NCBI RefSeq assembly: GCF_000473065.1
Contig: NZ_AXAZ01000013.1
Coordinates: 93,126-157,125 of the forward strand
Source: Bradyrhizobium sp. WSM1743
Lineage (GTDB): Bacteria; Pseudomonadota; Alphaproteobacteria; Rhizobiales; Xanthobacteraceae
DNA length: 64,000 nt
Direction of reading: 5' to 3'
Under the pieces are notes generated by a model. That model searched no databases. It was given only the letters and a program-made list of their open reading frames with translations, and was not told where the DNA came from. Positions 42,050 to 50,574 of this stretch are shown here, in pieces (position 1 is the first letter of the stretch; each line of letters opens with the position of its first letter). A program made the translations under genes and the position numbers.

Positions 42050-43219
42050 CTACAACACCACCCTTCTTCCCTCCTCCGCCGCCCAATACCCGGCGTAGTT
42101 CACCTTGATCGTCTCATAGGCCAGCGCCAGGTCCGACAGCGGCTGGCGCCCGGTCGCGGCGCATTCCATGAAGTCCTGGATCTCCTGCAGGTAGCCGCGC
42201 GTCCATTCTTCTTCGAGGCAGACATATTGCCAGCCGGTCTTGCGGTCGACCTTTTCGGTGATGTAGACGCTGGCGAGCTTCTCCTCGCTGGTCTGATAGC
42301 TCATCAGATGGGTGTTCGGCGTGATGTTGGCGAACAGCGAGCCGCCGCTCGTGTAGGTCTCGATCAGGTTGCGCACGCCGCCCATGATCATGTCGCCGGA
42401 GAACACTGTGGCCTTGGTGCCGTCGGAGAAGGTGGCGGTTAATGTGCCCCAATCCTCGACATCGACGGGATTGGCCTTGATGTAGGTGCGCTCCTCCGGT
42501 TTGAGCCCAGCGGTGACGTTGCCGACATCGCCGGTGACGCTGGCGACATGGATGCTCTCGCCGCGCGCCCTGGCCTCGACCTGTTTCAGATACAACACGG
42601 CCGAAAGCGGATGGCAGCCCATGCGGATCAGCGAGCCGCCGCCGGTCATCGCCCATTGCGCGGCATGCGCGGCGTGCGAGCCGGAATGGCTCTCCTCACC
42701 CTTCATGAACAGGATCTTGTCCTTCGTCGCCCTGATGATCTCCGCGGTCTTGGTCACCGCCGGCGCGTAGACCCAGTCCTCGGCGTACATGAAGAGCTTC
42801 CCGGTGCGCTCGATCGCGGCGCGCGTCGCGTCCATCGCTTCGATCACGCGCTCGTACATCAGCGCCTTCGGCACGTGCTTGCCGATCGGCTGCGTGTCGC
42901 CCTCGCGGCCGAAATAGCCGGCGAAGGGCTTTTCGCAGATCACATGCTTGCCGGCCTGCATGGCGCCGACGATCATTCCGGCATGAAGATTGGGCGGCGT
43001 GCAGATGTCGATGACGTCGAGATCGGCGTCTGCGATCAGATCGGCAAAGCTGCGATAGACGCACGGGATTCCGTGACGTCCGGCGAATTCGACGACATGG
43101 TCGCCGCGCGCAGCCACGGCCGCGACCTCGACATCCACGCCATAGACGCGCCGGAACGCATACATGTGCAGCTCCGACACGAAGCCGCGGCCGACGAGTC
43201 CCACCCTGATTTTGGCCAT
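42050..43219 (-). CDS. Gfo/Idh/MocA-family oxidoreductase
   Basis: A 389-residue NAD(P)-dependent oxidoreductase. The Rossmann start MAKIRVGLVGRGFVSELHMY has the GxGxxx pattern; DVIDICTPPNLHAGMIVGAM and the dinucleotide/substrate motif CEKPFAGYF (EKP) are canonical. The C-terminal alpha/beta domain is full length. Substrates of the family are usually sugars, inositols or their acids; none can be assigned. It converges on the receptor gene at 40546. Confidence 0.9.
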   Translation of the reverse strand: MAKIRVGLVGRGFVSELHMYAFRRVYGVDVEVAAVAARGDHVVEFAGRHGIPCVYRSFADLIADADLDVIDICTPPNLHAGMIVGAMQAGKHVICEKPFAGYFGREGDTQPIGKHVPKALMYERVIEAMDATRAAIERTGKLFMYAEDWVYAPAVTKTAEIIRATKDKILFMKGEESHSGSHAAHAAQWAMTGGGSLIRMGCHPLSAVLYLKQVEARARGESIHVASVTGDVGNVTAGLKPEERTYIKANPVDVEDWGTLTATFSDGTKATVFSGDMIMGGVRNLIETYTSGGSLFANITPNTHLMSYQTSEEKLASVYITEKVDRKTGWQYVCLEEEWTRGYLQEIQDFMECAATGRQPLSDLALAYETIKVNYAGYWAAEEGRRVVL

Positions 43220-43262
43220 ACCGCCCCCTTGCTTTGGGCGGCACTATAGCGCGCTGAGAGGC

Positions 43263-43577
43263 CTAATCCACCGACACGCGCACCACGCCCGCGCTCATCA
43301 TGCCGAGCGCGCGGGCGGCGGGCACCGAGAGATCGACGATGCGGCCGCGGATGAAGGGGCCGCGATCATTGACGCGGCACTGGATCGTGCGCCCGCTGTA
43401 AGACACCCTGAGCACGCTACCGAACGGGCGCGTGCGGTGGGCGCAGGTCAGTTCGCCGCCTCTGCCAGCCTTTCCATACCCGTAATAGGAGGCAAGCCCG
43501 CTTTCGGCCTTGGCAATGGATGTGAAGGCAAGGAATGAAGTCACGAGACCAAGCAATAATGTTGGCTGCGCTCGCAC
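43263..43577 (-). CDS. RlpA-like double-psi beta-barrel protein
   Basis: A 104-residue exported protein with signal peptide ending SIAKAE. The mature part is almost exactly one RlpA/expansin-like barrel: SGLASYYGYGKAGRGGELTC, then PFGSVLRVSYSGRTIQCRVN and DRGPFIRGRIVDLSVPAARA. DRGPF and the Asp of VDLS are the conserved lytic-transglycosylase positions. There is no lipobox or SPOR domain, so it is a minimal secreted form. A second RlpA gene is at 63067. Confidence 0.88.
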   Translation of the reverse strand: MRAQPTLLLGLVTSFLAFTSIAKAESGLASYYGYGKAGRGGELTCAHRTRPFGSVLRVSYSGRTIQCRVNDRGPFIRGRIVDLSVPAARALGMMSAGVVRVSVD

Positions 43578-43680
43578 GGCACCGCTCCCCGTTGGCCTGC
43601 CCGGCGCTGCAAACGTCGTTTTGTTCCATCAAGTTCCGGGAACCCTCCCGGGAATTGCCCGGCAGGACCATCACAGTTTG

Positions 43681-44526
43681 TTACTGCCGGTGAAACACCA
43701 GCGTGCGGACCTCGATGCTTTCGCGGGGCGCCGCGTCGGCCGGCGTGGTCGGATCGACGAATGCGGTATGCGGCCCGAAGCGGGTGCGGCCATCGGTTGC
43801 GGAATCGTAGCACTTCAGCAGCAGCGCCTCGTCCGGCGTCATCTCCGGGAAATAGAACCAGCGGTGGTTCGGATTGTATTTCACCGAATAGGTCTCGCCG
43901 CGGCGGTTGGGATAGATCAGGTCGGAGGCGACGAGGTCTTCCGGCGCCACCGTCGTGCCGTCGGCCATGGCGAGCGGTGAATCGCGCAGGGGCCCTCGGA
44001 TCGGCCGCCAGAGATTGATCACCTGCACACGGCCCTTCAGCAGCTCCTCGGCCTCGTCAGGCAGATGCTCGCGCACGCGGTTGGCGCCGGAGACCGCGGT
44101 CTGGTCGACATGGACGCGCGTCGCCGGCTGACGCGGTCCGCCGTCGCGGATATCAGGCGCGCCCTCGACACGCTTGCGCACGGTGTGATCGAAGATGAGG
44201 ACGCGATCGGCCTTCAGCGTCGCACGCAGGAAGGCTTCGACCGCGGGATAATAGACCGCCCTCACCTCCTCCGCGTTGTAGAAGTTCTTCACCTGGGTCG
44301 GATGACGCACCAGCGCAAAGCCTTCGCGATCGAGCGAGAAATTCTGCGCGATCAGACGCGCATCGAAGATCGGGACCTGATGCGGCTCGGGCAGCGCCGT
44401 GCTCTTGGGTTCGCCCGGCGGCGGATCGAAGGCATAGGTGCGCGGCTTGCCCGATACCGGCGCGAGATAATTGAGTTCGGCGGTGACGAAGGGAAGCGAT
44501 TCGATTCTTGTTTCTTGCAGGCCCAT
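43681..44526 (-). CDS. CmcJ/NvfI-family protein (iron/2-oxoglutarate oxygenase-like)
   Basis: A 281-residue cytoplasmic protein of the CmcJ/NvfI group, related to Fe(II)/2-oxoglutarate oxygenases and named after cephamycin hydroxylation and fungal meroterpenoid proteins. PATRVHVDQTAVSGANRVRE holds a His-x-Asp pair, QVINLWRPIRGPLRDSPLAM and FYFPEMTPDEALLLKCYDSA are family blocks, and RTRFGPHTAF gives a possible second His. The ATG at 44526 has GGGAGA eight bases upstream. In bacteria its substrate is generally unknown. Confidence 0.8.
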   Translation of the reverse strand: MGLQETRIESLPFVTAELNYLAPVSGKPRTYAFDPPPGEPKSTALPEPHQVPIFDARLIAQNFSLDREGFALVRHPTQVKNFYNAEEVRAVYYPAVEAFLRATLKADRVLIFDHTVRKRVEGAPDIRDGGPRQPATRVHVDQTAVSGANRVREHLPDEAEELLKGRVQVINLWRPIRGPLRDSPLAMADGTTVAPEDLVASDLIYPNRRGETYSVKYNPNHRWFYFPEMTPDEALLLKCYDSATDGRTRFGPHTAFVDPTTPADAAPRESIEVRTLVFHRQ

Positions 44527-44710
44527 GGCCGGTCTCCCGATGTAGTCGTCGAATTGATTTTTGACGGGGCGCGCCGCGCTGCAAGGGAGGGGATGCAAAT
44601 AGCAATGAATGTGTTGTCGAGCGCGGAAAATGCAGAAGGAATGTTTGCAAAAGGCGATTGGGCTGAAAGCGCACTTCCTGAATCACGGATGCTTGAAGAT
44701 TTCGCGAAAT

Positions 44711-44876
44711 CTCGTGCCCCGGACGCAGCGCAGCGCTTCCCTGGCGATGCGAAGCATCGTCCAGTAGCGGTGCGCTGCTGAGCCGGGGCCCATGTATCCG
44801 AGGGTGCAGTTCGTGCGGCGTGGGCCCGGCTCTGCGCAGCAACGCAAACGCGTTGCAGCGCGTCCGGGACACGAGA
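44711..44876. repeat. Palindromic intergenic repeat (CCCCGGACGC family)
   Basis: CTCGTGCCCCGGACGC and GCGTCCGGGACACGAG form outer arms (one mismatch); GAGCCGGGGCCCAT and GTGGGCCCGGCTC form inner arms. It fills the gap between the CmcJ-like gene and the end of the flavin monooxygenase gene. I see no coding sequence in the remaining 44527-44710. Confidence 0.8.
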
Positions 44877-44918
44877 GTGTACCTTGCTACAGCAGCGTGC
44901 CGGCCAGCATGAGGCGGA

Positions 44919-46019
44919 TCATTCCGCGGCCTCGCCGCGAACCGCCTGACGCTTGGCGACCAGTTCGCGCGTCAGCGGGATCAGCTCGCGGCCGTATTCG
45001 ATCGCGTCGATCAGGGGATCGAAGCCGCGGATCAGGAAGTGGCTGATGCCCAGGTCGTAATAATCGCCGAAGACTTCTGCCACCTGCTCGGGCGTGCCGA
45101 CCAGCGCCGTCGTGTTGCTGTTGGCGCCGGTGAGCTTTGCGATCTCGGTCCAGAGCCGCTTGTCGATCCGGCTGCCCTGATCGGCGAGCGCGAGCAGGCG
45201 CCGCGCGCCTGATGTGGCATGGCCCTCGGCCGGCTTGCGATAGCCGGTCTTGTCCTGCAACGCAGTGGCACGCGCCAGAATCTCCTCCGCCTTCTCCCAG
45301 GCCTGCTTTTCGGTCGGGGCAATGATCGGCCGCACCGACAGGCTGAAGCGCGGCGTCGGCCGCCCCTGCCTCACCGCTGCGTTATGAACGCGCGAGGTGA
45401 CGTCGCGCACCTGCGCATAGGATTCGCCCCATAGCGCAAAGGTGTCGGCGTGCTTGCCGGCGACCTCGATCGCTGCGTCCGAGGCGCCGCCGAAATAGAT
45501 CCGGATGCCTTCGGGACGATACGGCTTCACCTGCGAGAAGGCGTTCTCGACCTGGTAGTACCTCCCCTTGTAGCTGAACGGCTTGCCGCTGGTCCACTCC
45601 AGCTTGAGCACATCGAGGAACTCGGAGGTGCGGGCATAACGCTCGTCCTTGTCGTCGAGCGTGTTGCCGTCCTGCCGGAGCTCGGTGGCGTTGCCGCCGG
45701 TGATGACATGGAGCGCAACGCGGCCGCGGGAGAACTGGTCGAGCACCGCGAACTGCCGCGCCAGCAATGTCGGCGCGGTGAAGCCGGGCCGCTGCGCGAT
45801 CAGCACGTTGAGACGCTCAGTGTGGTTGAGCACGTGCTGCGCGACCTGGAGCGCATCCGGCGATGTCGAATGGAACGCCAGCAGCGCCCGATCGAAACCG
45901 GCATTCTCATGCGCCTTCGCCAACGTTTCGATGTGGGTGGGGTTGAGCACCGGCCCCTCGCGGACGATGGTCTCGGACGAATTGTTGTTGCTGATGAAGC
46001 CGATGAACTCGATCGACAT
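44919..46019 (-). CDS. LLM-class flavin-dependent monooxygenase (SsuD/alkanesulfonate type)
   Basis: A 366-residue reduced-FMN-dependent monooxygenase. MSIEFIGFISNNNSSETIVR opens the barrel; GFDRALLAFHSTSPDALQVA, RVALHVITGGNATELRQDG and GIRIYFGGASDAAIEVAGKH are typical of SsuD-like enzymes that release sulfite from alkanesulfonates. It is the last gene of a five-gene minus-strand operon with a nitrate/sulfonate-type ABC transporter and an acyl-CoA-dehydrogenase-like protein, which supports a role in using organosulphur compounds. FMNH2 must come from a reductase encoded elsewhere. Confidence 0.9.
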   Translation of the reverse strand: MSIEFIGFISNNNSSETIVREGPVLNPTHIETLAKAHENAGFDRALLAFHSTSPDALQVAQHVLNHTERLNVLIAQRPGFTAPTLLARQFAVLDQFSRGRVALHVITGGNATELRQDGNTLDDKDERYARTSEFLDVLKLEWTSGKPFSYKGRYYQVENAFSQVKPYRPEGIRIYFGGASDAAIEVAGKHADTFALWGESYAQVRDVTSRVHNAAVRQGRPTPRFSLSVRPIIAPTEKQAWEKAEEILARATALQDKTGYRKPAEGHATSGARRLLALADQGSRIDKRLWTEIAKLTGANSNTTALVGTPEQVAEVFGDYYDLGISHFLIRGFDPLIDAIEYGRELIPLTRELVAKRQAVRGEAAE

Positions 46020-46040
46020 GATCGTCTCCCTGTTGATGTC

Positions 46041-47213
46041 CTACAGGCCCAGTGCGACGCGGCCGAGGCCGATGCGGATGGAATCGTCCTGCGGCGTGTG
46101 CACGCGCCCGCACAGGACATCACGATAGTGCCGCTCCAGCGGATTGGTGCGGCTGAGCCCGTGGTTACCCGTCAGCGACAGCGCATCCTCGACCACGGCG
46201 ACGGCATTGTTGGTCACGGTCAGCTTGATCACGTTGGATTCGCCGGCGGAGAGATCGACACCATCGTCGAAGTCGCGGGCGAACGTGTCGATCAGCCGCG
46301 CATTGGCCGTGAGCCTGGCCTCGATCGCGCCGAGGATCTCCTGCGCGCGCGGCAAAGTCGCGAGCGGCGCGCCGAGGCTCGCGGGAACACGCTGTTTCAG
46401 GAACGTGATCAGCCAGTCGCGCGCCGCGCGGGCAACGCCATCATAAATCGCGGCGACGAACACCGTGTGGACGGTCGCCTGCGTGACGTTGGGCGCGCGC
46501 CAGTCCGCCGGCTTGCGCACATCCACCTCGGCATCCAGCGGGATCACGACATCGTCGAAGATGACGTCGTGGCTGCCGCTGGCACGCAGACCATGATGGT
46601 CCCAGGTCTCGACGATGCGCGTGCCCGGTAGGCCGGCCGGCACCAGGAACTGGCCGACGCGCGACTCGGCTTCGTTTGTCCGCGCCCAGACCAGATACCA
46701 TTTCAGGATCGGCGATCCCGTCGAATAGATCTTGTGGCCGGAGAGGCGCCAGCCGGTTTCGGTGCGCCGCGCGATCGTTGCCGGCAGGCCGCCGCGCGCG
46801 GGCGAGCCGAGCTCCGGCTCCACGCGCAACGCGTTGATGAGCGCTAGGCCTTCGACGCTCTCGCGCGCGAGCTTGCGCGACATCCGCGCCGGCCAGGTGG
46901 TGCTGCGCGCCATGACGAGATGATTGATGTAATGCATCGACAGCACCAGCGCGGTGGATGGATCCGCCTTGCCGAGGATGCCGATGATGCGTGCGGCGTA
47001 TCGCGCGCCAGCGCCGGCCCCGCCATGGACGGCCGGCACCGTCAGCGACAGCAGGCCCGCCTCGGACAGCTCGCGAAAATTCTCGAAGGGAAAGCTGCCG
47101 GTGCGGTCGTGCTCGGCCGCGCGCGCGGCAAAGCCTGTCGCAAGCGTCTCGGCGCGGGCGATGTAGTCTGGCTCGCTGCGAGCCGTGCGGCCCTTGGCTA
47201 CGGAGGTTACCAT
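46041..47213 (-). CDS. Acyl-CoA dehydrogenase-like flavoprotein (SfnB/DszC type)
   Basis: A 390-residue protein with the acyl-CoA dehydrogenase fold: an N-terminal helical domain (GSFPFENFRELSEAGLLSLT), the middle beta domain (GWRLSGHKIYSTGSPILKWY) and the C-terminal helices. In sulphur operons members such as SfnB or DszC act as FMNH2-dependent monooxygenases, not CoA ester dehydrogenases. The operon context (ABC transporter upstream, 7-base overlap; LLM monooxygenase 21 bases downstream) favours that role. The substrate is inferred only. Confidence 0.87.
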   Translation of the reverse strand: MVTSVAKGRTARSEPDYIARAETLATGFAARAAEHDRTGSFPFENFRELSEAGLLSLTVPAVHGGAGAGARYAARIIGILGKADPSTALVLSMHYINHLVMARSTTWPARMSRKLARESVEGLALINALRVEPELGSPARGGLPATIARRTETGWRLSGHKIYSTGSPILKWYLVWARTNEAESRVGQFLVPAGLPGTRIVETWDHHGLRASGSHDVIFDDVVIPLDAEVDVRKPADWRAPNVTQATVHTVFVAAIYDGVARAARDWLITFLKQRVPASLGAPLATLPRAQEILGAIEARLTANARLIDTFARDFDDGVDLSAGESNVIKLTVTNNAVAVVEDALSLTGNHGLSRTNPLERHYRDVLCGRVHTPQDDSIRIGLGRVALGL

Positions 47214-48004
47214 GTGGCGTCCAATCCCAACAGGCCAAGGATCTGGCGGCGCAGGTCGGCCAGATACGGATCGCCGCGATGGCGCGGATATGGACGATCG
47301 ACACGGATGTCGGCCTTCACGCGCGCGGGACGTTCGCTGAAGACGATGACGCGGTTGGCGAGCACCAGCGCTTCCTCCGCATCATGCGTCACCAGCAGCG
47401 TGGTGAACCCCTTGCGCTGCCAGAGCGAGACGAGCTCGGCCTGCATGGTGATGCGTGTCAGCGAGTCCAGTTTTCCCAGCGGCTCGTCCAGGATCAGGAT
47501 CTTGGGATCGTTGACCAGCGCACGCGCCAGCGCGACGCGCTGCGCCATGCCGCCGGAGAGCTGATGCGGATAGGCGTTGCGGAACGACGACAGCCCGACG
47601 AGGTCCAGCGCGGCATCGACCCGGTGACGCTGGCTCTTCAAAACGCCCTGGGCCTCGAGGCCCAGGGCGACGTTGTCCCACACAGACCGCCAGGGAAACA
47701 GGGTCGGATCCTGGAACACGACGACGCGCGAAGGATGCGGATTTCTGATGCGCTGCTCGTCCTCCCGCAGCCTTCCTGCCTTGGGCTTGTCGAGGCCAGC
47801 GACCAGCCGCAGCAAGGTCGACTTGCCGCAGCCGGACGGGCCGAGCAGCGCGACGAACTCGCCGGGCTCGACCGAGATACTGACGTCGCTCAGCACCGGC
47901 AGCTCGGCGCCGTCGAGGTCGAAGGCGTGGCTGACCTGCTCGATGTCGAGCGCGGCGCCCGCGGCCTGATGCGTGATCGCTTCGGCGAGAGCTGCGGCTA
48001 CCAT
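47207..48004 (-). CDS. ABC transporter ATP-binding protein, sulfonate/nitrate type (SsuB-like)
   Basis: A 265-residue ATPase. Walker A is LLGPSGCGKSTLLRLVAG, the Q-loop VVFQDPTLFPW, the signature YPHQLSGGMAQRVALARA, Walker B ILILDEPLGKLD and the H-loop LLVTHDAEEAL. The sequence is closest to SsuB/TauB/NrtD ATPases. The ATG at 48004 overlaps the permease stop by seven bases, so translation is coupled. It energises uptake by the permease at 47998 and the receptor at 48998. Confidence 0.93.
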   Translation of the reverse strand: MVAAALAEAITHQAAGAALDIEQVSHAFDLDGAELPVLSDVSISVEPGEFVALLGPSGCGKSTLLRLVAGLDKPKAGRLREDEQRIRNPHPSRVVVFQDPTLFPWRSVWDNVALGLEAQGVLKSQRHRVDAALDLVGLSSFRNAYPHQLSGGMAQRVALARALVNDPKILILDEPLGKLDSLTRITMQAELVSLWQRKGFTTLLVTHDAEEALVLANRVIVFSERPARVKADIRVDRPYPRHRGDPYLADLRRQILGLLGLDATW

Positions 48005-49020
48005 TTCACGGTCCCCTTCTGCCAGACCAGGAGGCGATCGCGAATCGAAAACAGCAACGTGATCGCGCCGGAGCAGAGCAATGACATCACGATCAGCGCC
48101 GCATACATGTTGGCGTAGGCGGCCCAGCCCTGCGCCCATTGCAGGTACCAGCCGAGCCCAGCCTTGACGCCGATCATCTCCGCGACGACGAGCACGGCAA
48201 AGGACGAGCCGAGCCCCATGAACAGGCCGACGAAGACGTGCGGCAAGGCGGCTGGGATCGCGACCTTCAGCACCAGGAACGAAGGCTTGGCACCGAGCGT
48301 GCGCGCAACATCGTAATAGGCGTTGCTGACGCTGGCGACGCCCGACCAGGTCAGCACGGTGACCGGGAAGCCGGTCGCGAGCGCGATCAGGAAGGTCGAG
48401 GCGCTCCAGCTCGACGGGAAGGTGAAGAAGGCGATCGGCAGCCAGGCGGTCGCCGGCAGCGGCCCGATGAAGCGCAGCACCGGATGCACCCAATAGCCGA
48501 CTGCGCGCGACCAGCCGATCGAGACGCCGGTCAAAAAGCCGACCGTGGCGCCGATCAGATAGCCGCCAAGCTGGAGCTTGACCGAGGCGAAGACGCTATC
48601 GAGCAGCTTCGGCAGATCGTCGGTATAGACCTCGATGATCGCCTGCGGCGGCGGAAAGAACGGCAGCGGCAGCCAAGCGAGCTTTGCGGTCGCAACTTCC
48701 CACACGGTCAGAAACGCGCCGAGCGCGACCAGCCAGGGCGCGCGCTTGTGCAACGCCTGTCCGGCCGAGCCGAGATAATCGGCGCCGACGGTTCCAAACA
48801 GCGCCACGGCCGCGATGACGAAGGCCGCGATGCCGAGCGAATGCGTGCGCGACCAGTCGCCGACATCCTCCCACCACAGGCAGGACAGGCCGAAGGCGAT
48901 CCAGGCGATGCTGGCGAGCACGCCGACGCCGGATTCCCGGAGCCAGGTCGCCAGCAGCGGTGCGCGCGAGGTGCGCGGCGTGCCCGAGGCGAGGCCGTCA
49001 GACAGCGAATACGTCGACAT
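47998..49020 (-). CDS. ABC transporter permease, sulfonate/nitrate type (SsuC-like)
   Basis: A 340-residue inner-membrane permease. The N-terminal 110 residues hold extra helices (VLASIAWIAFGLSCLWWEDV; LGIAAFVIAAVALFGTVGAD), then the conserved BPD domain with the EAA-like loop NAYYDVARTLGAKPSFLVLK. Such proteins form the translocation pore for sulfonates, taurine or nitrate. The start ATG at 49020 overlaps the receptor gene by 23 bases. Longer frames upstream are out-of-register with the receptor and are not real. Confidence 0.92.
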   Translation of the reverse strand: MSTYSLSDGLASGTPRTSRAPLLATWLRESGVGVLASIAWIAFGLSCLWWEDVGDWSRTHSLGIAAFVIAAVALFGTVGADYLGSAGQALHKRAPWLVALGAFLTVWEVATAKLAWLPLPFFPPPQAIIEVYTDDLPKLLDSVFASVKLQLGGYLIGATVGFLTGVSIGWSRAVGYWVHPVLRFIGPLPATAWLPIAFFTFPSSWSASTFLIALATGFPVTVLTWSGVASVSNAYYDVARTLGAKPSFLVLKVAIPAALPHVFVGLFMGLGSSFAVLVVAEMIGVKAGLGWYLQWAQGWAAYANMYAALIVMSLLCSGAITLLFSIRDRLLVWQKGTVKW

Positions 49021-50098
49021 AGATGCGCTCCGCGAATTTGGCGGTGTCGGTGCTCTGCTTGAACACCTGCACACTCTTGAGATCGTCGGCATAGGCCTTG
49101 AGCTCGCGCTTGAGCACGTCGCCGACGGGATGATGATGGTGGGTGTGGTAGCGCACCATGCCTTCGATGTCGGCGAGCGTCGCCGCCTTCGGCGCGTAGG
49201 GCTGGAATGATTTTGCCGCGAGCGCCGCATTCTGCGAGCTGAACATTGCGGCATCGAGCAGCGCCTGGGTGATGGCGCGCGCGACCTGCGGCTCCTCGCG
49301 CACCAGGCTGCCGCGCAGGCCGAGAATGCAGCAGCTCTTCTCGCGGTACTCGCCATCGAGATTGGAGGCGACCTCCTTGTATTGCGTGTCCTTGAGCCAG
49401 AGATAGGCGAGCGGATCGGAGGACAGGAACGCCTGCACCTCGCCCTTCTCGACGGCGACGTTGAGCAGGTTGCCCGGATAAGCGCGCCAGTCGACGTCCT
49501 TGACCGGATCGATGCCGAGTTTTGCCAACTGGATCGAGAAGAAGTTCTTGTCGGGGCCGGCGAGATCGCCGACCGCGACGATCTTGCCCTTGAGATCGGC
49601 GAGCTTGGCAACGCCGGAATCGGTGCGCGACAGCACGCGCATGCAGCCGCCATGGGTCCCGGCGGCGATCTTGACGTCAAAGCCCTGCTCCAGCGGCTTC
49701 AGCCAGCGCAGCGCCATGCCGAGACCGGCGTCGCTTTTTCCTGTCGCGATCGCTTCGAGCAGCTGGTCGGTCGAGCCGGAATAGTTGACGAGCTCGACGT
49801 CGAGATTGTGCTTCTGAAAGAAGCCGTGCTCGATGGCGACCGGCACCGGCGCGAGACAGACGGCGCCGGCGTTCCACGACAGTTTCAGCTTGCGCGGTGC
49901 GCCGGTGAGCGCAGTGGCGTCCGAGGCCGTGTGGCAGAGTGGAAACTCCGAGAAGTCGACGCCGGGCACGATGGCGCGCGGTGCAAAGGCCTGTGCCCCG
50001 AGCGCACCGAGCGGCGCCGCGAAGGCGGCGGCAAGCCCTGCCTGAAGCAGGTGGCGCCGGTCGAATTTCGATCCGTTGCGCTTGTTGTCGTAGTTCAT
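48998..50098 (-). CDS. Nitrate/sulfonate-type substrate-binding protein
   Basis: A 366-residue exported receptor. The leader DRRHLLQAGLAAAFAAPLGA looks Tat-like. The mature part has the NrtA/SsuA pattern AIEHGFFQKHNLDVELVNYS, GKSDAGLGMALRWLKPLEQG and GKIVAVGDLAGPDKNFFSIQ. Unusually it contains a His run (YHTHHHHPVGD, near residue 320), which might bind metal. First gene of the operon receptor-permease-ATPase-dehydrogenase-monooxygenase. The start at 50098 has purine-rich AGGGG close upstream. Confidence 0.9.
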   Translation of the reverse strand: MNYDNKRNGSKFDRRHLLQAGLAAAFAAPLGALGAQAFAPRAIVPGVDFSEFPLCHTASDATALTGAPRKLKLSWNAGAVCLAPVPVAIEHGFFQKHNLDVELVNYSGSTDQLLEAIATGKSDAGLGMALRWLKPLEQGFDVKIAAGTHGGCMRVLSRTDSGVAKLADLKGKIVAVGDLAGPDKNFFSIQLAKLGIDPVKDVDWRAYPGNLLNVAVEKGEVQAFLSSDPLAYLWLKDTQYKEVASNLDGEYREKSCCILGLRGSLVREEPQVARAITQALLDAAMFSSQNAALAAKSFQPYAPKAATLADIEGMVRYHTHHHHPVGDVLKRELKAYADDLKSVQVFKQSTDTAKFAERIYVDVFAV

Positions 50099-50574
50099 CG
50101 GCCCCTGGCTCCTGCGCTGACACGGCTCCGCCTCTTGCGCAACGGTTCGCGTTGCGCATGTTCCGTGCGGAGCTGCGTTGAGAGCAAATTGTTTCGTCGG
50201 CGTTTTCGCGCCGCGTTGATGCGATGGGCAAATCATGCGGCGCACTCGTCGCATCGTCAATGAAATGGAATTTCGAATGTTGCGCGCGGCCAAGTCATTC
50301 TCTCCATCGCCGCGCGCGGGAACGATGAAAGGATTTTTGCAGATGCATCGGTGAGCAGTGTGCGCTTGCGCGCCCTCTCCCGCTTCATTCACGCGCATCA
50401 TCAGCCGCGCTCGCTGCAATTTCTCGAAAGCCGGCGTTCATTGAAACGTCCTTGCCGATCGCGCACGCAATACGGTTGGTCATTTCATTGACTGTGCATG
50501 GCGCGCTCATAGACTTGATCGTCTCGCTGCATCGTCCGCTCACGCATCGTGAGCGACGCAAGAAGACGGATCCA
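50099..50574. promoter_or_regulatory. Divergent promoter region of the two sulfonate loci, with a 12-bp inverted repeat
   Basis: No gene is seen in these 476 bp. GTCAATGAAATG at 50256-50267 and CATTTCATTGAC at 50481-50492 are perfect inverted repeats, one near each gene start, and TTCATTGAAA occurs again near 50437. They may bind a common regulator such as a CysB/Cbl-like protein. Confidence 0.4.
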
